Positions 15,346-21,752 of a stretch of DNA of 40,882 nucleotides are shown here, piece by piece; the first letter of the stretch is position 1; every line of letters starts with the position of its first letter. The DNA is taken from the IMG/VR virus record IMGVR_UViG_3300025282_000007, positions 1 through 40,882 of that record, one strand, 5' to 3'. The DNA is from a virus. The notes beneath the pieces are model-generated. The model was not told where the DNA came from. It ran no database searches and saw only the letters and a list, made by a program, of their open reading frames with translations. The position numbers and the translations under genes were made by a program.

Positions 15346-16464
15346 TCACTTCTCTCCCAGTAGGTTTTTCTCATAGATTTCTAGCATTTCCCTGTGAAAC
15401 TCTGCCACCGGTCGACCCCACACTGTTAGCGGGGCAAGCTGCACCGTCAACCTCCTAGCAAGTACAGTAATTGCCGTCGCGCTTTGAAGAGCCACGACTC
15501 CATTTCCACATGCCCGGAGCCTGTCCAGCCGAGAGGCCATCCCATCAGCATCTCGACAAATCGCGGGTTCAAGCGTCGGGTCGAGCTCGAGGATGGCTCC
15601 CCATCTTGGGTCGTTGGGACCGGGGGCGAAGAGTGGGAGACGAAATTCGGCAGCTGGTCCATGTGAGCCCGGCCCTTCGCCGTCTCGCAATGGTGCCTGG
15701 AGTTCGCCCCCTTGTAGTCTCTGGCTGCCGGCGTCGGCCATTGCTTGCTCGCGATGGTCAACGGCATCCCCGCTCTCGTGGCGTTCTCTTTCTTGGATGC
15801 GTGGTGTTCCCTCCTCTCCAGCCACCGCGCCGGGTCTTCCCCGTCGTTGTGCAGAGCCGAACATGGCGTCGGCCACTCCTGCGATGCTGCCATCAAGTTG
15901 CCCCCGCCCCTCTTGGCCTTGCTGCTGCGTGTCTCCGGTCCCCCAGTCGGGGTCTTGGGAGTGGGCCAGCAGGAAGAATCTTTCGCGTCGATGGGAGGCT
16001 CCCACGTCGGACCCTCTAAGACACATCCATTCTGCATCGAACCGCATTTCGGCCAGCGACCTGAGAACAGCTGGGAGTCCCCCTCCAGTAACGATACCTG
16101 CAACGTTTTCCAAGAAGATGTAGCGGGGTCGAACCGTGCGAATGGTCTCAACGATGTCGTCCCATAGCCAGCGCTCGTCCTTTGTTCCTTTGCGCTTGCC
16201 GGCCACACTCCACGGTTGGCAAGGGACACCTGTGCTAATGCAGTCGACCTGACCAGTGAATGGAGTGAAGTCGCAGTCAGCGAGGTCACCGCAGAAAACA
16301 GGAGCTGGCTCCAAGGCCTTCTCTTCCATCCTTGCCAAGAGAACGGACGCTGCGAAGGCTTCCCGCTCAACGTAACCCAGAGTAGTGGCTCCGGGGACTG
16401 CGAGCTTGATGCCGAGTTCGAGTCCTCCGACACCTGAGCAGAGAGATAAGACGGTAAAAGCCAC
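15346..16464 (-). CDS. Cytosine-C5 DNA methyltransferase
   Basis: A 372-aa enzyme that transfers a methyl group from SAM to cytosine in DNA. Start is GTG 16464 after GGAGG with an 8-base spacer. Motif I is LSLCSGVGGLELG (6-18), motif IV GVPCQPWSVAGK with catalytic Cys82, motif VI ENV (119-121), motif VIII HRRERFFLLAH (158-168), and a motif X-like RACGNGVVAL near 317-326. The region 170-290 between VIII and X is the target-recognition part, here low in order and rich in Gly, Arg, Gln and Glu. It ends an operon with recombinase and Cro-like regulator. Likely role: protection from host restriction, or epigenetic control. A second conserved-looking frame overlaps most of it (15447-16466). Confidence 0.9.
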   Translation of the reverse strand: MAFTVLSLCSGVGGLELGIKLAVPGATTLGYVEREAFAASVLLARMEEKALEPAPVFCGDLADCDFTPFTGQVDCISTGVPCQPWSVAGKRKGTKDERWLWDDIVETIRTVRPRYIFLENVAGIVTGGGLPAVLRSLAEMRFDAEWMCLRGSDVGASHRRERFFLLAHSQDPDWGTGDTQQQGQEGRGQLDGSIAGVADAMFGSAQRRGRPGAVAGEEGTPRIQERERHESGDAVDHREQAMADAGSQRLQGGELQAPLRDGEGPGSHGPAAEFRLPLFAPGPNDPRWGAILELDPTLEPAICRDADGMASRLDRLRACGNGVVALQSATAITVLARRLTVQLAPLTVWGRPVAEFHREMLEIYEKNLLGEK

Positions 16465-16466
16465 AC
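15447..16466 (-). CDS. Overprinted second frame of the methyltransferase (WPTP-type protein)
   Basis: On the same strand as the methyltransferase, the other frame is open for 339 codons from GTG 16466. From about residue 80 on it carries motifs I recall from many bacterial and phage proteins next to or annotated as cytosine methyltransferases: ASAKEQRTSAGYGTTS, FARFDPATSSWKTLQVSLL, FSGRWPKCGSMQNG, three WPTP boxes, AARDYKGAN and LNPRFVEMLMGWPLGWT. In the enzyme's own frame, the same DNA gives the motif IV to X region. The first ~75 residues show no such conservation. It may be a separate product, the C-terminus of a frameshifted methyltransferase, or a fossil frame. Reality as a protein is open; the motif match is seen directly. 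Confidence 0.5.
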   Translation of the reverse strand: MWLLPSYLSAQVSEDSNSASSSQSPEPLLWVTLSGKPSQRPFSWQGWKRRPWSQLLFSAVTSLTATSLHSLVRSTALAQVSLANRGVWPASAKEQRTSAGYGTTSLRPFARFDPATSSWKTLQVSLLEGDSQLFSGRWPKCGSMQNGCVLEGPTWEPPIDAKDSSCWPTPKTPTGGPETRSSKAKRGGGNLMAASQEWPTPCSALHNDGEDPARWLERREHHASKKENATRAGMPLTIASKQWPTPAARDYKGANSRHHCETAKGRAHMDQLPNFVSHSSPPVPTTQDGEPSSSSTRRLNPRFVEMLMGWPLGWTGSGHVEMESWLFKARRQLLYLLGG

Positions 16467-16666
16467 TACTCACCTCCCTTCTGGGACAACAGGTGATTCC
16501 ACACCTCGTCGGGCACATAGGCCAACAACAACACCACCGCCTTGGGTACATGCGTCTCGCCACGCTTCCACCTACTGACGACCGACTCAGAGTATCCGCC
16601 GAGCAGCAGGCCTGCTGCCTTGCAGGTCAACGAGTACTTGTCCATCCATTCGATTAGCCGTTTCAT
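16466..16666 (-). CDS. Cro-like helix-turn-helix regulator
   Basis: A 66-aa protein starting at ATG 16666, which overlaps the recombinase stop (ATGA) behind GGAGG. Residues ~14-35 (CKAAGLLLGGYSESVVSRWKRG) form a helix-turn-helix of the Cro/CI type, with S-x-x-VSRW as recognition helix. The frame is open further upstream to 16738 but that is within the recombinase gene. It is co-transcribed with recombinase and methyltransferase. It probably binds operator sites in the 17362-17915 region, where several palindromes are present. No partner CI-type repressor with a dimerisation domain is visible. Confidence 0.82.
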   Translation of the reverse strand: MKRLIEWMDKYSLTCKAAGLLLGGYSESVVSRWKRGETHVPKAVVLLLAYVPDEVWNHLLSQKGGE

Positions 16667-17361
16667 GCAACCTCCTGCTCTTTGAGGGCGGCGTCGCCCA
16701 GTTGTTTCAATCGCTTGCTTACCATCTGCTTTGACCACTTGGTGCCTACCCGTGTGCGGTAGCCGAGCGCGTTAAGAAAGTCAGCCGTCTGCTGTAGGCT
16801 GTTGCACTGCATGTGGGCAAAAGCCATCTCAATAAGCACTCGCTGTTCCACCGGTTCCTCCTCCAGTGTGTCATCCGGGCTCCACCGATAGCCGTACGGC
16901 GCGTGGTGGCAGTGCCTGACCCCGCTGGCCTTGAGCTCCTGCATTACCTCGGACGTGCGTTCGCTGATAGTTTCGCGCTCCCATTCAGCGATGGCGCCGA
17001 ATATCTTGAGAACGAATCGACCCATGGCAGTGCCCGTGTTGAAGTCCTCAGTGATGGACGCAAAGGTCCAGCCCTCACGCTCGCAGGTTTCCAGCAAGCG
17101 ACACAGGTCACTGATTGAGCGGGTTAACCTGTCAAGCTTTGCCACCACCAACACATGACCACTGCCGCCATCGTGCAGCAGCTGCAACGCGCGCTGGATG
17201 CCGGGTCTGTCGATGTTCTTGCCTGACTTGCCCCGGTCCTCGATGACCTCAATCACGTCGTAGTCATGGATGGTGCAGTAGGCTTGAAGCTTCTTGAGCT
17301 GCACCTCGGGCGAGTGCTCTTGCTTGTTGGTTGATACGCGGATGTAGAGAATTGCTTTCAT
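16663..17361 (-). CDS. Serine recombinase (resolvase/invertase family)
   Basis: A 232-aa site-specific recombinase. The catalytic domain has YIRVST (Arg8, nucleophile Ser10), the LVVAKLDRLTRS motif (71-82) and GRFVLKIFGAIAEWERETISERT (dimer helix E). After this comes a short DNA-binding part with GVRHCHHAPYGYRW and a C-terminal helical region typical of the 'recombinase' domain, but truncated compared with large phage integrases of 450-600 aa. ATG 17361 overlaps the stop of a 5-codon upstream ORF. Possible jobs are resolution of genome multimers, DNA inversion, or integration; size favours the first two. The sites it acts on may be the repeats in the region just upstream. Confidence 0.9.
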   Translation of the reverse strand: MKAILYIRVSTNKQEHSPEVQLKKLQAYCTIHDYDVIEVIEDRGKSGKNIDRPGIQRALQLLHDGGSGHVLVVAKLDRLTRSISDLCRLLETCEREGWTFASITEDFNTGTAMGRFVLKIFGAIAEWERETISERTSEVMQELKASGVRHCHHAPYGYRWSPDDTLEEEPVEQRVLIEMAFAHMQCNSLQQTADFLNALGYRTRVGTKWSKQMVSKRLKQLGDAALKEQEVA

Positions 17362-17375
17362 GACATGAGCTCCAT
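17358..17375 (-). promoter_or_regulatory. Five-codon upstream ORF coupled to the recombinase start
   Basis: ATG at 17375 opens the frame M-E-L-M-S and stops at TGA (17358-17360), overlapping the recombinase ATG as ATGA. The uORF start sits in the AACTATG context shared by several early genes. GGAG inside it (17370-17373 region) is also the recombinase Shine-Dalgarno, 9 bases from its ATG. Translation of the tiny ORF could therefore set recombinase expression through coupling. Confidence 0.5.
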
Positions 17376-17448
17376 AGTTGCAGGCGGAATTTCACCACCT
17401 GCTGGGGACACTACAGGCCGAGCGTGCAGGTTGCAAGAGTAAAGGTTT

Positions 17449-17474
17449 CTTTAGTTGGGTAAACTAAAGTTTAC
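17449..17474. promoter_or_regulatory. Two overlapping palindromes upstream of the recombinase (operator candidate)
   Basis: CTTTAGTT (17449-17456) and AACTAAAG (17462-17469) are perfect inverted arms with a 5-base spacer. GTAAACT (17459-17465) and AGTTTAC (17468-17474) form a second perfect inverted repeat with a 2-base spacer. They share bases, so only one can form at a time. They lie about 90-115 bp upstream of the recombinase start and may be an operator for the Cro-like protein or recombinase half-sites. Confidence 0.45.
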
Positions 17475-17519
17475 TCGGGGTACTGCGGCACCTTTTAACT
17501 GTGCAATTCATTTGAACAG

Positions 17520-17536
17520 TTGACGGCCGCTGTCAA
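17520..17536 (-). promoter_or_regulatory. Consensus -35 box within an imperfect palindrome
   Basis: On the minus strand TTGACA (17536-17531) is a perfect -35 box inside the 17-bp near-palindrome 17520-17536, which has one mismatched pair around a central base. The best -10 candidates 16-18 bases downstream (AAATGA, AATGAA) are poor. If a promoter, it reads toward the recombinase operon and could be repressed by a factor bound to the palindrome. Confidence 0.35.
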
Positions 17537-17697
17537 TTTTGCTGCGGAACAACACCTGAGCCTGGGGGAATTCCGGCTGCATTTACCCTGGTGCCTGTAA
17601 TGATTGGGGAAACTCAACACCTGACGAGGGGGGACAGTTGCGTGGTCCCCCCTCACGTACGCGCGGGCGTTACATCTCAACTCTCACTACGTTCGAG

Positions 17698-17715
17698 TTG
17701 TTAAACTAGTAACAA
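17698..17715. promoter_or_regulatory. Inverted repeat TTGTTA-N6-TAACAA
   Basis: Perfect 6-bp arms at 17698-17703 and 17710-17715 with a 6-base spacer, in an AT-rich patch of the 554-bp non-coding region. A minus-strand TTGATA lies about 15 bp farther upstream (near 17728-17733), with a weak -10 over the repeat. Operator-promoter overlap is possible but unproven. Confidence 0.3.
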
Positions 17716-17865
17716 GTTAACCTCGGATTAATATCAAGAGGGGTTCTCTTGCAGATTGCCGCGCTCCTTGGACGTTTGTTGTGTCGGTGGGGTATCGGGT
17801 AGGGTTGTGGCCCAAAGTCCCGTCAAATCGTTCCTGTGCTTGTCGCAACACCTGAAAGTAGGCAC

Positions 17866-17895
17866 AAAAAAGCCCGGCCAGTTTCCTGACCGGGC
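17866..17895 (-). terminator. Rho-independent terminator of the early operon
   Basis: On the minus strand a 10-bp stem (17895-17886 with 17881-17872, one G-T pair) closes a GAAA tetraloop and is followed by six Ts (17871-17866). It lies 20 bp after the stop of the 186-aa gene, so it ends the early block and separates it from the recombinase cassette. The 12-bp sequence CGCAACACCTGA sits on each side of it. Confidence 0.88.
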
Positions 17896-17915
17896 GCAAC
17901 ACCTGAGAGTTGCCG

Positions 17916-18476
17916 CTAGATGACGATGCGAACGCCACAACAGACGTCTTTGGTTGTGCCGTTGGCAAAACCGTCACACTTGACGCATGTCCTATGCGGA
18001 TGCCGTTGTAGAAACACGCGCAAATCCTCCAAAAGTGGAAGCGCGTCCTCAGTATTAAGGCCGTACTTGCTGTTCTCGCACTCTGATTGCAAAGATTGTA
18101 TTCGGTCAATCAGCGCTTGTGTCACGGTTATTGCTTCCAGTCGCTCAACTTCTGTCAACCACGACATCACAAGGTCCATCATTGGCGCGGATACCTTCCA
18201 CGTGGGTTCGTAGCCCATCAGGTCAAGACCACGGCGATTGCCCTTGTCCACATAGGCATTGTTGTAAACATCACCGCGCAACGAGTAAATGTAGTACCGA
18301 GTGACAAACTGACCACGCTCGCCAACGGTCAGCGCTCTTGCCATGTCGTAGAACTCCACCATGGGCTCTTTGTCATGGGTTAGACAATCGTCGCGGCCGT
18401 ACTTGTCGCCCGTGGCGATGTACCGCATGCGCCATACTTGCTTGGTCTTTGGATCGGTTATTGTGATTGACTGCAT
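17916..18476 (-). CDS. Early protein of unknown function
   Basis: A 186-aa protein starting at ATG 18476 in the shared context GAGGTAACTATG. It begins with a beta-rich part (SITITDPKTKQVWRMRYIAT) and has a helical stretch around 115-155. The C-terminus has four Cys in C-x-x-C and CC (CVKCDGFAN, DVCCGV), a possible zinc knuckle. I do not recognise a family. It is last in the early block, just before a strong terminator. A minus-strand frame at 17717-18109 overlaps it and looks like a shadow. Confidence 0.75.
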   Translation of the reverse strand: MQSITITDPKTKQVWRMRYIATGDKYGRDDCLTHDKEPMVEFYDMARALTVGERGQFVTRYYIYSLRGDVYNNAYVDKGNRRGLDLMGYEPTWKVSAPMMDLVMSWLTEVERLEAITVTQALIDRIQSLQSECENSKYGLNTEDALPLLEDLRVFLQRHPHRTCVKCDGFANGTTKDVCCGVRIVI

Positions 18477-18495
18477 AGTTACCTCATTTCAATTG

Positions 18496-18539
18496 GGAGT
18501 TTGAGCACTCCAGAAGGCCACCGACCGCAGTCGGTGGCC
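18496..18539 (-). promoter_or_regulatory. Two hairpins between early genes
   Basis: A perfect 10-bp stem with 4-base loop (18516-18525 with 18530-18539) and a 5-bp stem with 6-base loop (18496-18500 with 18507-18511) fill the gap between the stop at 18550 and the start at 18476. The first resembles a terminator stem but lacks a T-run, so attenuation or mRNA stabilisation is more likely than full stop. Confidence 0.55.
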
Positions 18540-18549
18540 CTAGCAATGC

Positions 18550-19263
18550 TCAACCGCCGTGCGCGACTATCGCCACGTCTTTACGCTTGTCGCTGGTACC
18601 CTTGGAACCATTGCAAAGCCCACATTTGAAACACTTTGTAAGGTGTCCCGCTTCCTTGCTAGCAGGGCACAGAATCTCACCGTCTTGCACGTCTGCAACG
18701 TCTGCAATCATGCGGAAAGTACGGTAGCCGTTCGACTTTGCCGCAGTGCGTTCGGTTGCGCTGTGAACGGATGCCATCACATAGGCTGAAAGGTTCGCGC
18801 CATCTTTCCACTGGTGGGTATAACCGGTAGGTCGTTCGCCATTGTCTAGCATTGTCCAAACTGCTATCGGTACTGCGTTCGGGTCGCCATAGGAACCGCG
18901 TCGTACTTTCCTGCCTGCTATCAGTGACTGGACCGTTTCCGATTCTGTCACTTCCAAATCACGGTTAGCGACCCATGTTGAACGTGGCGCCTGAAAGGTT
19001 AGAACGTAGCAAGGCTTTTTAGAGACGTTCAACTCTTTGTAATGGACTCGGCGTAGTGGACATTGCCCGCAGACGCTAACGTCGTCACCGGTCTTTACCG
19101 CTTCATGTGGCGCGATGTCGTACCGCATTATCCACGTCTGGAGCATATCCCCAGTCTTATCGTTAGTGGACGCCGTGGCGAGTCCGGTTAGCAGGACAAT
19201 AATTCGCTGGCCATCGATTAGAGACGGACCGTCGTAAACTTTGATTGAGTTGCGCTTTGACAT
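18550..19263 (-). CDS. Early phage protein with two Cys clusters, unknown
   Basis: A 237-aa protein. ATG 19263 (context GGAGTGCAACTATG) is preferred over the 58-codon upstream extension, which overlaps the preceding gene and is compositionally different. The start (SIKVYDGPSLIDGQRIIVLL), the segment STNDKTGDMLQTWIMR, and the Cys clusters VCGQCPLR and CFKCGLCNG are familiar from hypothetical proteins of many phages and plasmids, but I know no function. Cysteines could bind zinc. Located in the early block with leader signals like its neighbours. Confidence 0.8.
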   Translation of the reverse strand: MSKRNSIKVYDGPSLIDGQRIIVLLTGLATASTNDKTGDMLQTWIMRYDIAPHEAVKTGDDVSVCGQCPLRRVHYKELNVSKKPCYVLTFQAPRSTWVANRDLEVTESETVQSLIAGRKVRRGSYGDPNAVPIAVWTMLDNGERPTGYTHQWKDGANLSAYVMASVHSATERTAAKSNGYRTFRMIADVADVQDGEILCPASKEAGHLTKCFKCGLCNGSKGTSDKRKDVAIVAHGG

Positions 19264-19288
19264 AGTTGCACTCCATTTTTTGGGTTGT

Positions 19289-19861
<573 letters not shown>

Positions 19862-19915
19862 AGTTAGCCTCCTAAAGCTAACTAGTACTCTACCCCTATT
19901 CTTGCAAGTTGCAAG

Positions 19916-20203
19916 TCACTCGTTGTTTATTGGTTTATTTAGCGGCTCACCGGTGTAGGGGTCGCGACCTGTCCGCAGTGTCCGGGCTATCATCCACAAT
20001 ATACGCGAGACCATTGATGCCCATGAATGGCCATAGTGTCGACGCAGTGTGTCTAGCAGTTTGAAATCTGCTGTAGATAATTTGACGTTTAGTTGTTGGC
20101 GTCGAACTAGCTCAGGCTCGTGCGTGTTCGCGAGATGTAAGAGGTCACCGGTGATTTGACCGACCGTGGCATCGATGGATTCTGGGTCGCGACGTGTCGC
20201 CAT
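19916..20203 (-). CDS. Ribbon-helix-helix-like regulator
   Basis: A 95-aa protein; ATG 20203 lies inside a small palindrome. Residues ~37-76 fit a ribbon-helix-helix unit: strand QLNVKLS, helix TADFKLLDTLRRHYG, helix SWASMVSRILWMIARTL. The N-terminal 36 residues are polar and may be an arm. It is the first gene after the AT-rich promoter region at 20204-20482, so it could be the early regulator that controls its own operon. Confidence 0.65.
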   Translation of the reverse strand: MATRRDPESIDATVGQITGDLLHLANTHEPELVRRQQLNVKLSTADFKLLDTLRRHYGHSWASMVSRILWMIARTLRTGRDPYTGEPLNKPINNE

Positions 20204-20217
20204 ACCCTTCAGGTATG
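20201..20217. promoter_or_regulatory. Palindrome covering the start codon of the RHH-like gene
   Basis: CATACC (20201-20206) and GGTATG (20212-20217) are perfect inverted arms with a 5-base spacer. The left arm contains the ATG of the 95-aa gene on the minus strand, and AAGGG in the loop is its only Shine-Dalgarno-like sequence. As RNA, this would hide the start; as DNA, it could be an operator for the encoded RHH protein. Confidence 0.5.
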
Positions 20218-20329
20218 ACAGGTTGACGAGATATTGAAAAGGCGAATCTTAAATGGATCACCATGTTGATGGAGCTCGTCCAGGGCAGCGCAGTCCCCCG
20301 TTCTGGCCGGCTTTTCAACCCACTGTCGC

Positions 20330-20345
20330 CCCATGGTTCCATGGG
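20330..20345. promoter_or_regulatory. Palindrome CCCATGG-TT-CCATGGG
   Basis: A 16-bp inverted repeat with 7-bp perfect arms and a two-base centre, in the non-coding region upstream of the early block. It lies between the AT-rich promoter candidate (20448-20477) and the first early gene (20203), where a repressor site or leader hairpin would act. Confidence 0.4.
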
Positions 20346-20447
20346 TATACGTTCGTTTCGCCTGTAATAACAAGGACTTAGCTGCTTCCTTAAATCATGT
20401 GGCGGGGAGGGGGGGTACCCTTGTGAGTCTGTTGGATATTAAATATA

Positions 20448-20477
20448 TATATACTTCACCCCCCTCTCGAGGGACAA
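20448..20477 (-). promoter_or_regulatory. Candidate early promoter in an AT-rich tract
   Basis: On the minus strand TTGTCC (20477-20472) and TATATA (20453-20448) are spaced 18 bases. The -10 is part of a run of alternating A and T (20438-20453) that melts easily. The 279-bp region 20204-20482 has no gene on either strand that I can support and holds this site, a G-rich run and the palindrome at 20330-20345. It should drive the early block 20203-17916. An origin of replication here is also possible. Confidence 0.45.
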
Positions 20478-20482
20478 AGTAT

Positions 20483-20695
20483 TCAGCCGTTTTCAGGCAA
20501 GGGCGCTGGCTCATTACCGGGGCCCCACTTGCCTATAGGGCACTTCATCCAGGGTATAGCTGCCTTGACGGTCATGAAGCAGCCGCACTCGGTACATTTG
20601 ATGAAGTACCCCTCCCACTGGCTTTTGTCGCAGTCTATACAGGTGGCGAGCCGGCCCTTAGTTCTATCGAAGGCGCTCACGGGTGGATCGGACAT
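20483..20695 (-). CDS. Small zinc-ribbon protein
   Basis: A 70-aa protein. ATG 20695 (GAAAGAA upstream) is preferred; the frame opens 11 codons earlier with TTG only. Six Cys, as C19-x2-C22 and C34-x2-C37-x-C39 and C52 (TCIDCDKS, KCTECGCFM, KCPIGKW), fit a zinc ribbon. The CGCF-M-x-K ... CP-x-GKW pattern recurs in small phage proteins of unknown function. Last gene of the replication block. Confidence 0.75.
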   Translation of the reverse strand: MSDPPVSAFDRTKGRLATCIDCDKSQWEGYFIKCTECGCFMTVKAAIPWMKCPIGKWGPGNEPAPLPENG

Positions 20696-20731
20696 GGGAA
20701 TTCTTTCATGTTGGGGCCCTGGCAGCAAGCA

Positions 20732-20983
20732 CTATACGGGGAGTGGGGACGGTCCAGTTGGTCCTGGTCCAAGTTCCGGCCCACCACCCAGCAGGCCCGC
20801 TAATTCGGCCTTATATTGTTTGCCCTCGTCCGTTGTGGGCTTCCAGCCGTCAACCAGGGCTTGGACCTTTGCGGCCGGGACAGGGGCCTCCTCCTTCTCG
20901 GGGGGCTCTGTCATGGTTTTAGGGGGTCCAGATGGCCCACTGGCAATCTTTGCCGCGAGCTTTTCGGTGAGCATATCAGCCAT
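20732..20983 (-). CDS. Small Pro/Gly-rich protein, unknown
   Basis: An 83-aa protein, ATG 20983 with GGAG 7 bases upstream and 3 bp after the preceding stop. A short N-terminal helix (MADMLTEKLAAKIA) is followed by Pro/Glu-rich and Gly-rich low-complexity parts around one helical segment (AAKVQALVDGW and KQYKAELAGLLG). No family recognised. Operon position suggests a replication accessory or filler gene. Confidence 0.65.
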   Translation of the reverse strand: MADMLTEKLAAKIASGPSGPPKTMTEPPEKEEAPVPAAKVQALVDGWKPTTDEGKQYKAELAGLLGGGPELGPGPTGPSPLPV

Positions 20984-20986
20984 GTT

Positions 20987-21274
20987 TTACTCCATTATCT
21001 TGAGCAGCAATAGGTAGCCTAGCATGTCGTCCAGGTTTTCGCCTCGCAGTTCTTCACTCCCCTGTCGATACCGCGCAAGCTTGTAGTCGAGCATGACGAG
21101 GATGCGCTCTTTGGGGCTTGCGGAGCTGAAGACTCTCTCGGGTTCAAAGACGGCGTTGCCGTGGTGTCTGTGCCGTTCTTTGAGGAGTTCTGAGAGGTCA
21201 AACAGGGCGACATCGAGCCGCTCGTTAAAGGCGGGGGCGCAGGCCACTCCGGTGGTAGTTTCACCATCACTCAT
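20987..21274 (-). CDS. Small helical phage protein, possibly nucleotide-modification-associated type
   Basis: A 95-aa protein starting at ATG 21274, whose first base lies one base past the upstream stop codon. The core has RHHGNAVFEPERVFS, ASPKERILVMLDYKLARY and ENLDDMLGYLLLLKIM. The D-x-K-x-x-R ... D-D-x-x-G-Y-L pattern resembles small phage proteins of the DUF1599-like or dUTPase-like all-helical kind, but I cannot assign it surely. It follows the SSB-like gene with no SD, so translation is probably coupled. Confidence 0.65.
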   Translation of the reverse strand: MSDGETTTGVACAPAFNERLDVALFDLSELLKERHRHHGNAVFEPERVFSSASPKERILVMLDYKLARYRQGSEELRGENLDDMLGYLLLLKIME

Positions 21275-21275
21275 C

Positions 21276-21752
21276 CTAGAAGGGTATGTCGTCGTCAGCG
21301 AGGGTTTTGCTGCTTGCGGCTGGGTTCTCGGCCTCTACGCGCCGGTCTACACCGTTGATCCAGACCTCGTAGTCCCGGTCCCCGTCCCCTTGTTTTTTCA
21401 CAAAGAGCACCTTATCGAGCAGCTTGTTCATCAGGCCTGGGTCATCGAGCTTTGGCATTTCACCAATCACCAGCTTGAGGTCTTGCGCCAGGAACCTCAT
21501 GTTGGCCTCGGAGCCCTCCTTGAGCCAGTTCCGCTTGAACATCATGCGGCCAGCGTGGTCGCCGTCTACGACCTTTAGGTGCCATAGGATGCATGGGGTT
21601 TCTGTGGTTTTTGCTTCGTCCCACATGGCCTTGGCTACCGTGACGGTATAGTGCCCTGCGGGCAGCGGACTGAAGCTCTTCTGCTCGGTAATCTTTACGT
21701 CTTTGTGTTGGCTGAATTGGTCAGCGAGTTCTGCAAGGTTAGCTGGCTTCAT
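21276..21752 (-). CDS. SSB-like single-strand DNA-binding protein (DUF669 type)
   Basis: A 158-aa protein with ATG 21752 behind GGAGG. The body, with LPAGHYTVTVAKAMWDE, ILWHLKVVDGDHAGRMMFKRNWL and LKLVIGEMPKLDD, matches the phage family (DUF669) that acts as a ssDNA-binding protein in recombination modules. It ends in DDDIPF, the same tip as bacterial SSB, which is used to bind host replication and repair enzymes. It overlaps the Sak4-like gene by 14 bp and sits in a block with nuclease genes, so a recombination-dependent replication role is likely. Confidence 0.83.
   Translation of the reverse strand: MKPANLAELADQFSQHKDVKITEQKSFSPLPAGHYTVTVAKAMWDEAKTTETPCILWHLKVVDGDHAGRMMFKRNWLKEGSEANMRFLAQDLKLVIGEMPKLDDPGLMNKLLDKVLFVKKQGDGDRDYEVWINGVDRRVEAENPAASSKTLADDDIPF

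Larger units (their letters stand above)
17550..17906 (+). repeat. Four direct copies of CAACACCTGA in the recombinase upstream region
   Basis: Exact copies lie at 17550-17559, 17615-17624, 17846-17855 and 17897-17906, all in the same direction. The last two extend to CGCAACACCTGA and flank the rho-independent terminator. The 357 bp that hold them have no convincing gene; a minus-strand frame at 17495-17680 lacks a start context and homology-like features. The arrangement may be binding sites for a regulator, recombinase accessory sites, or iterons of a replication origin. Confidence 0.6.

Noticed and set aside
17495-17680. Minus-strand frame of 61 codons in the non-coding region
   Set aside because: No Shine-Dalgarno, no recognisable motif, and it covers repeats and the palindromic -35 box.
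17717-18109. Minus-strand frame of 130 codons
   Set aside because: About half lies within the 186-aa gene in another frame and it runs through the terminator at 17866-17895.
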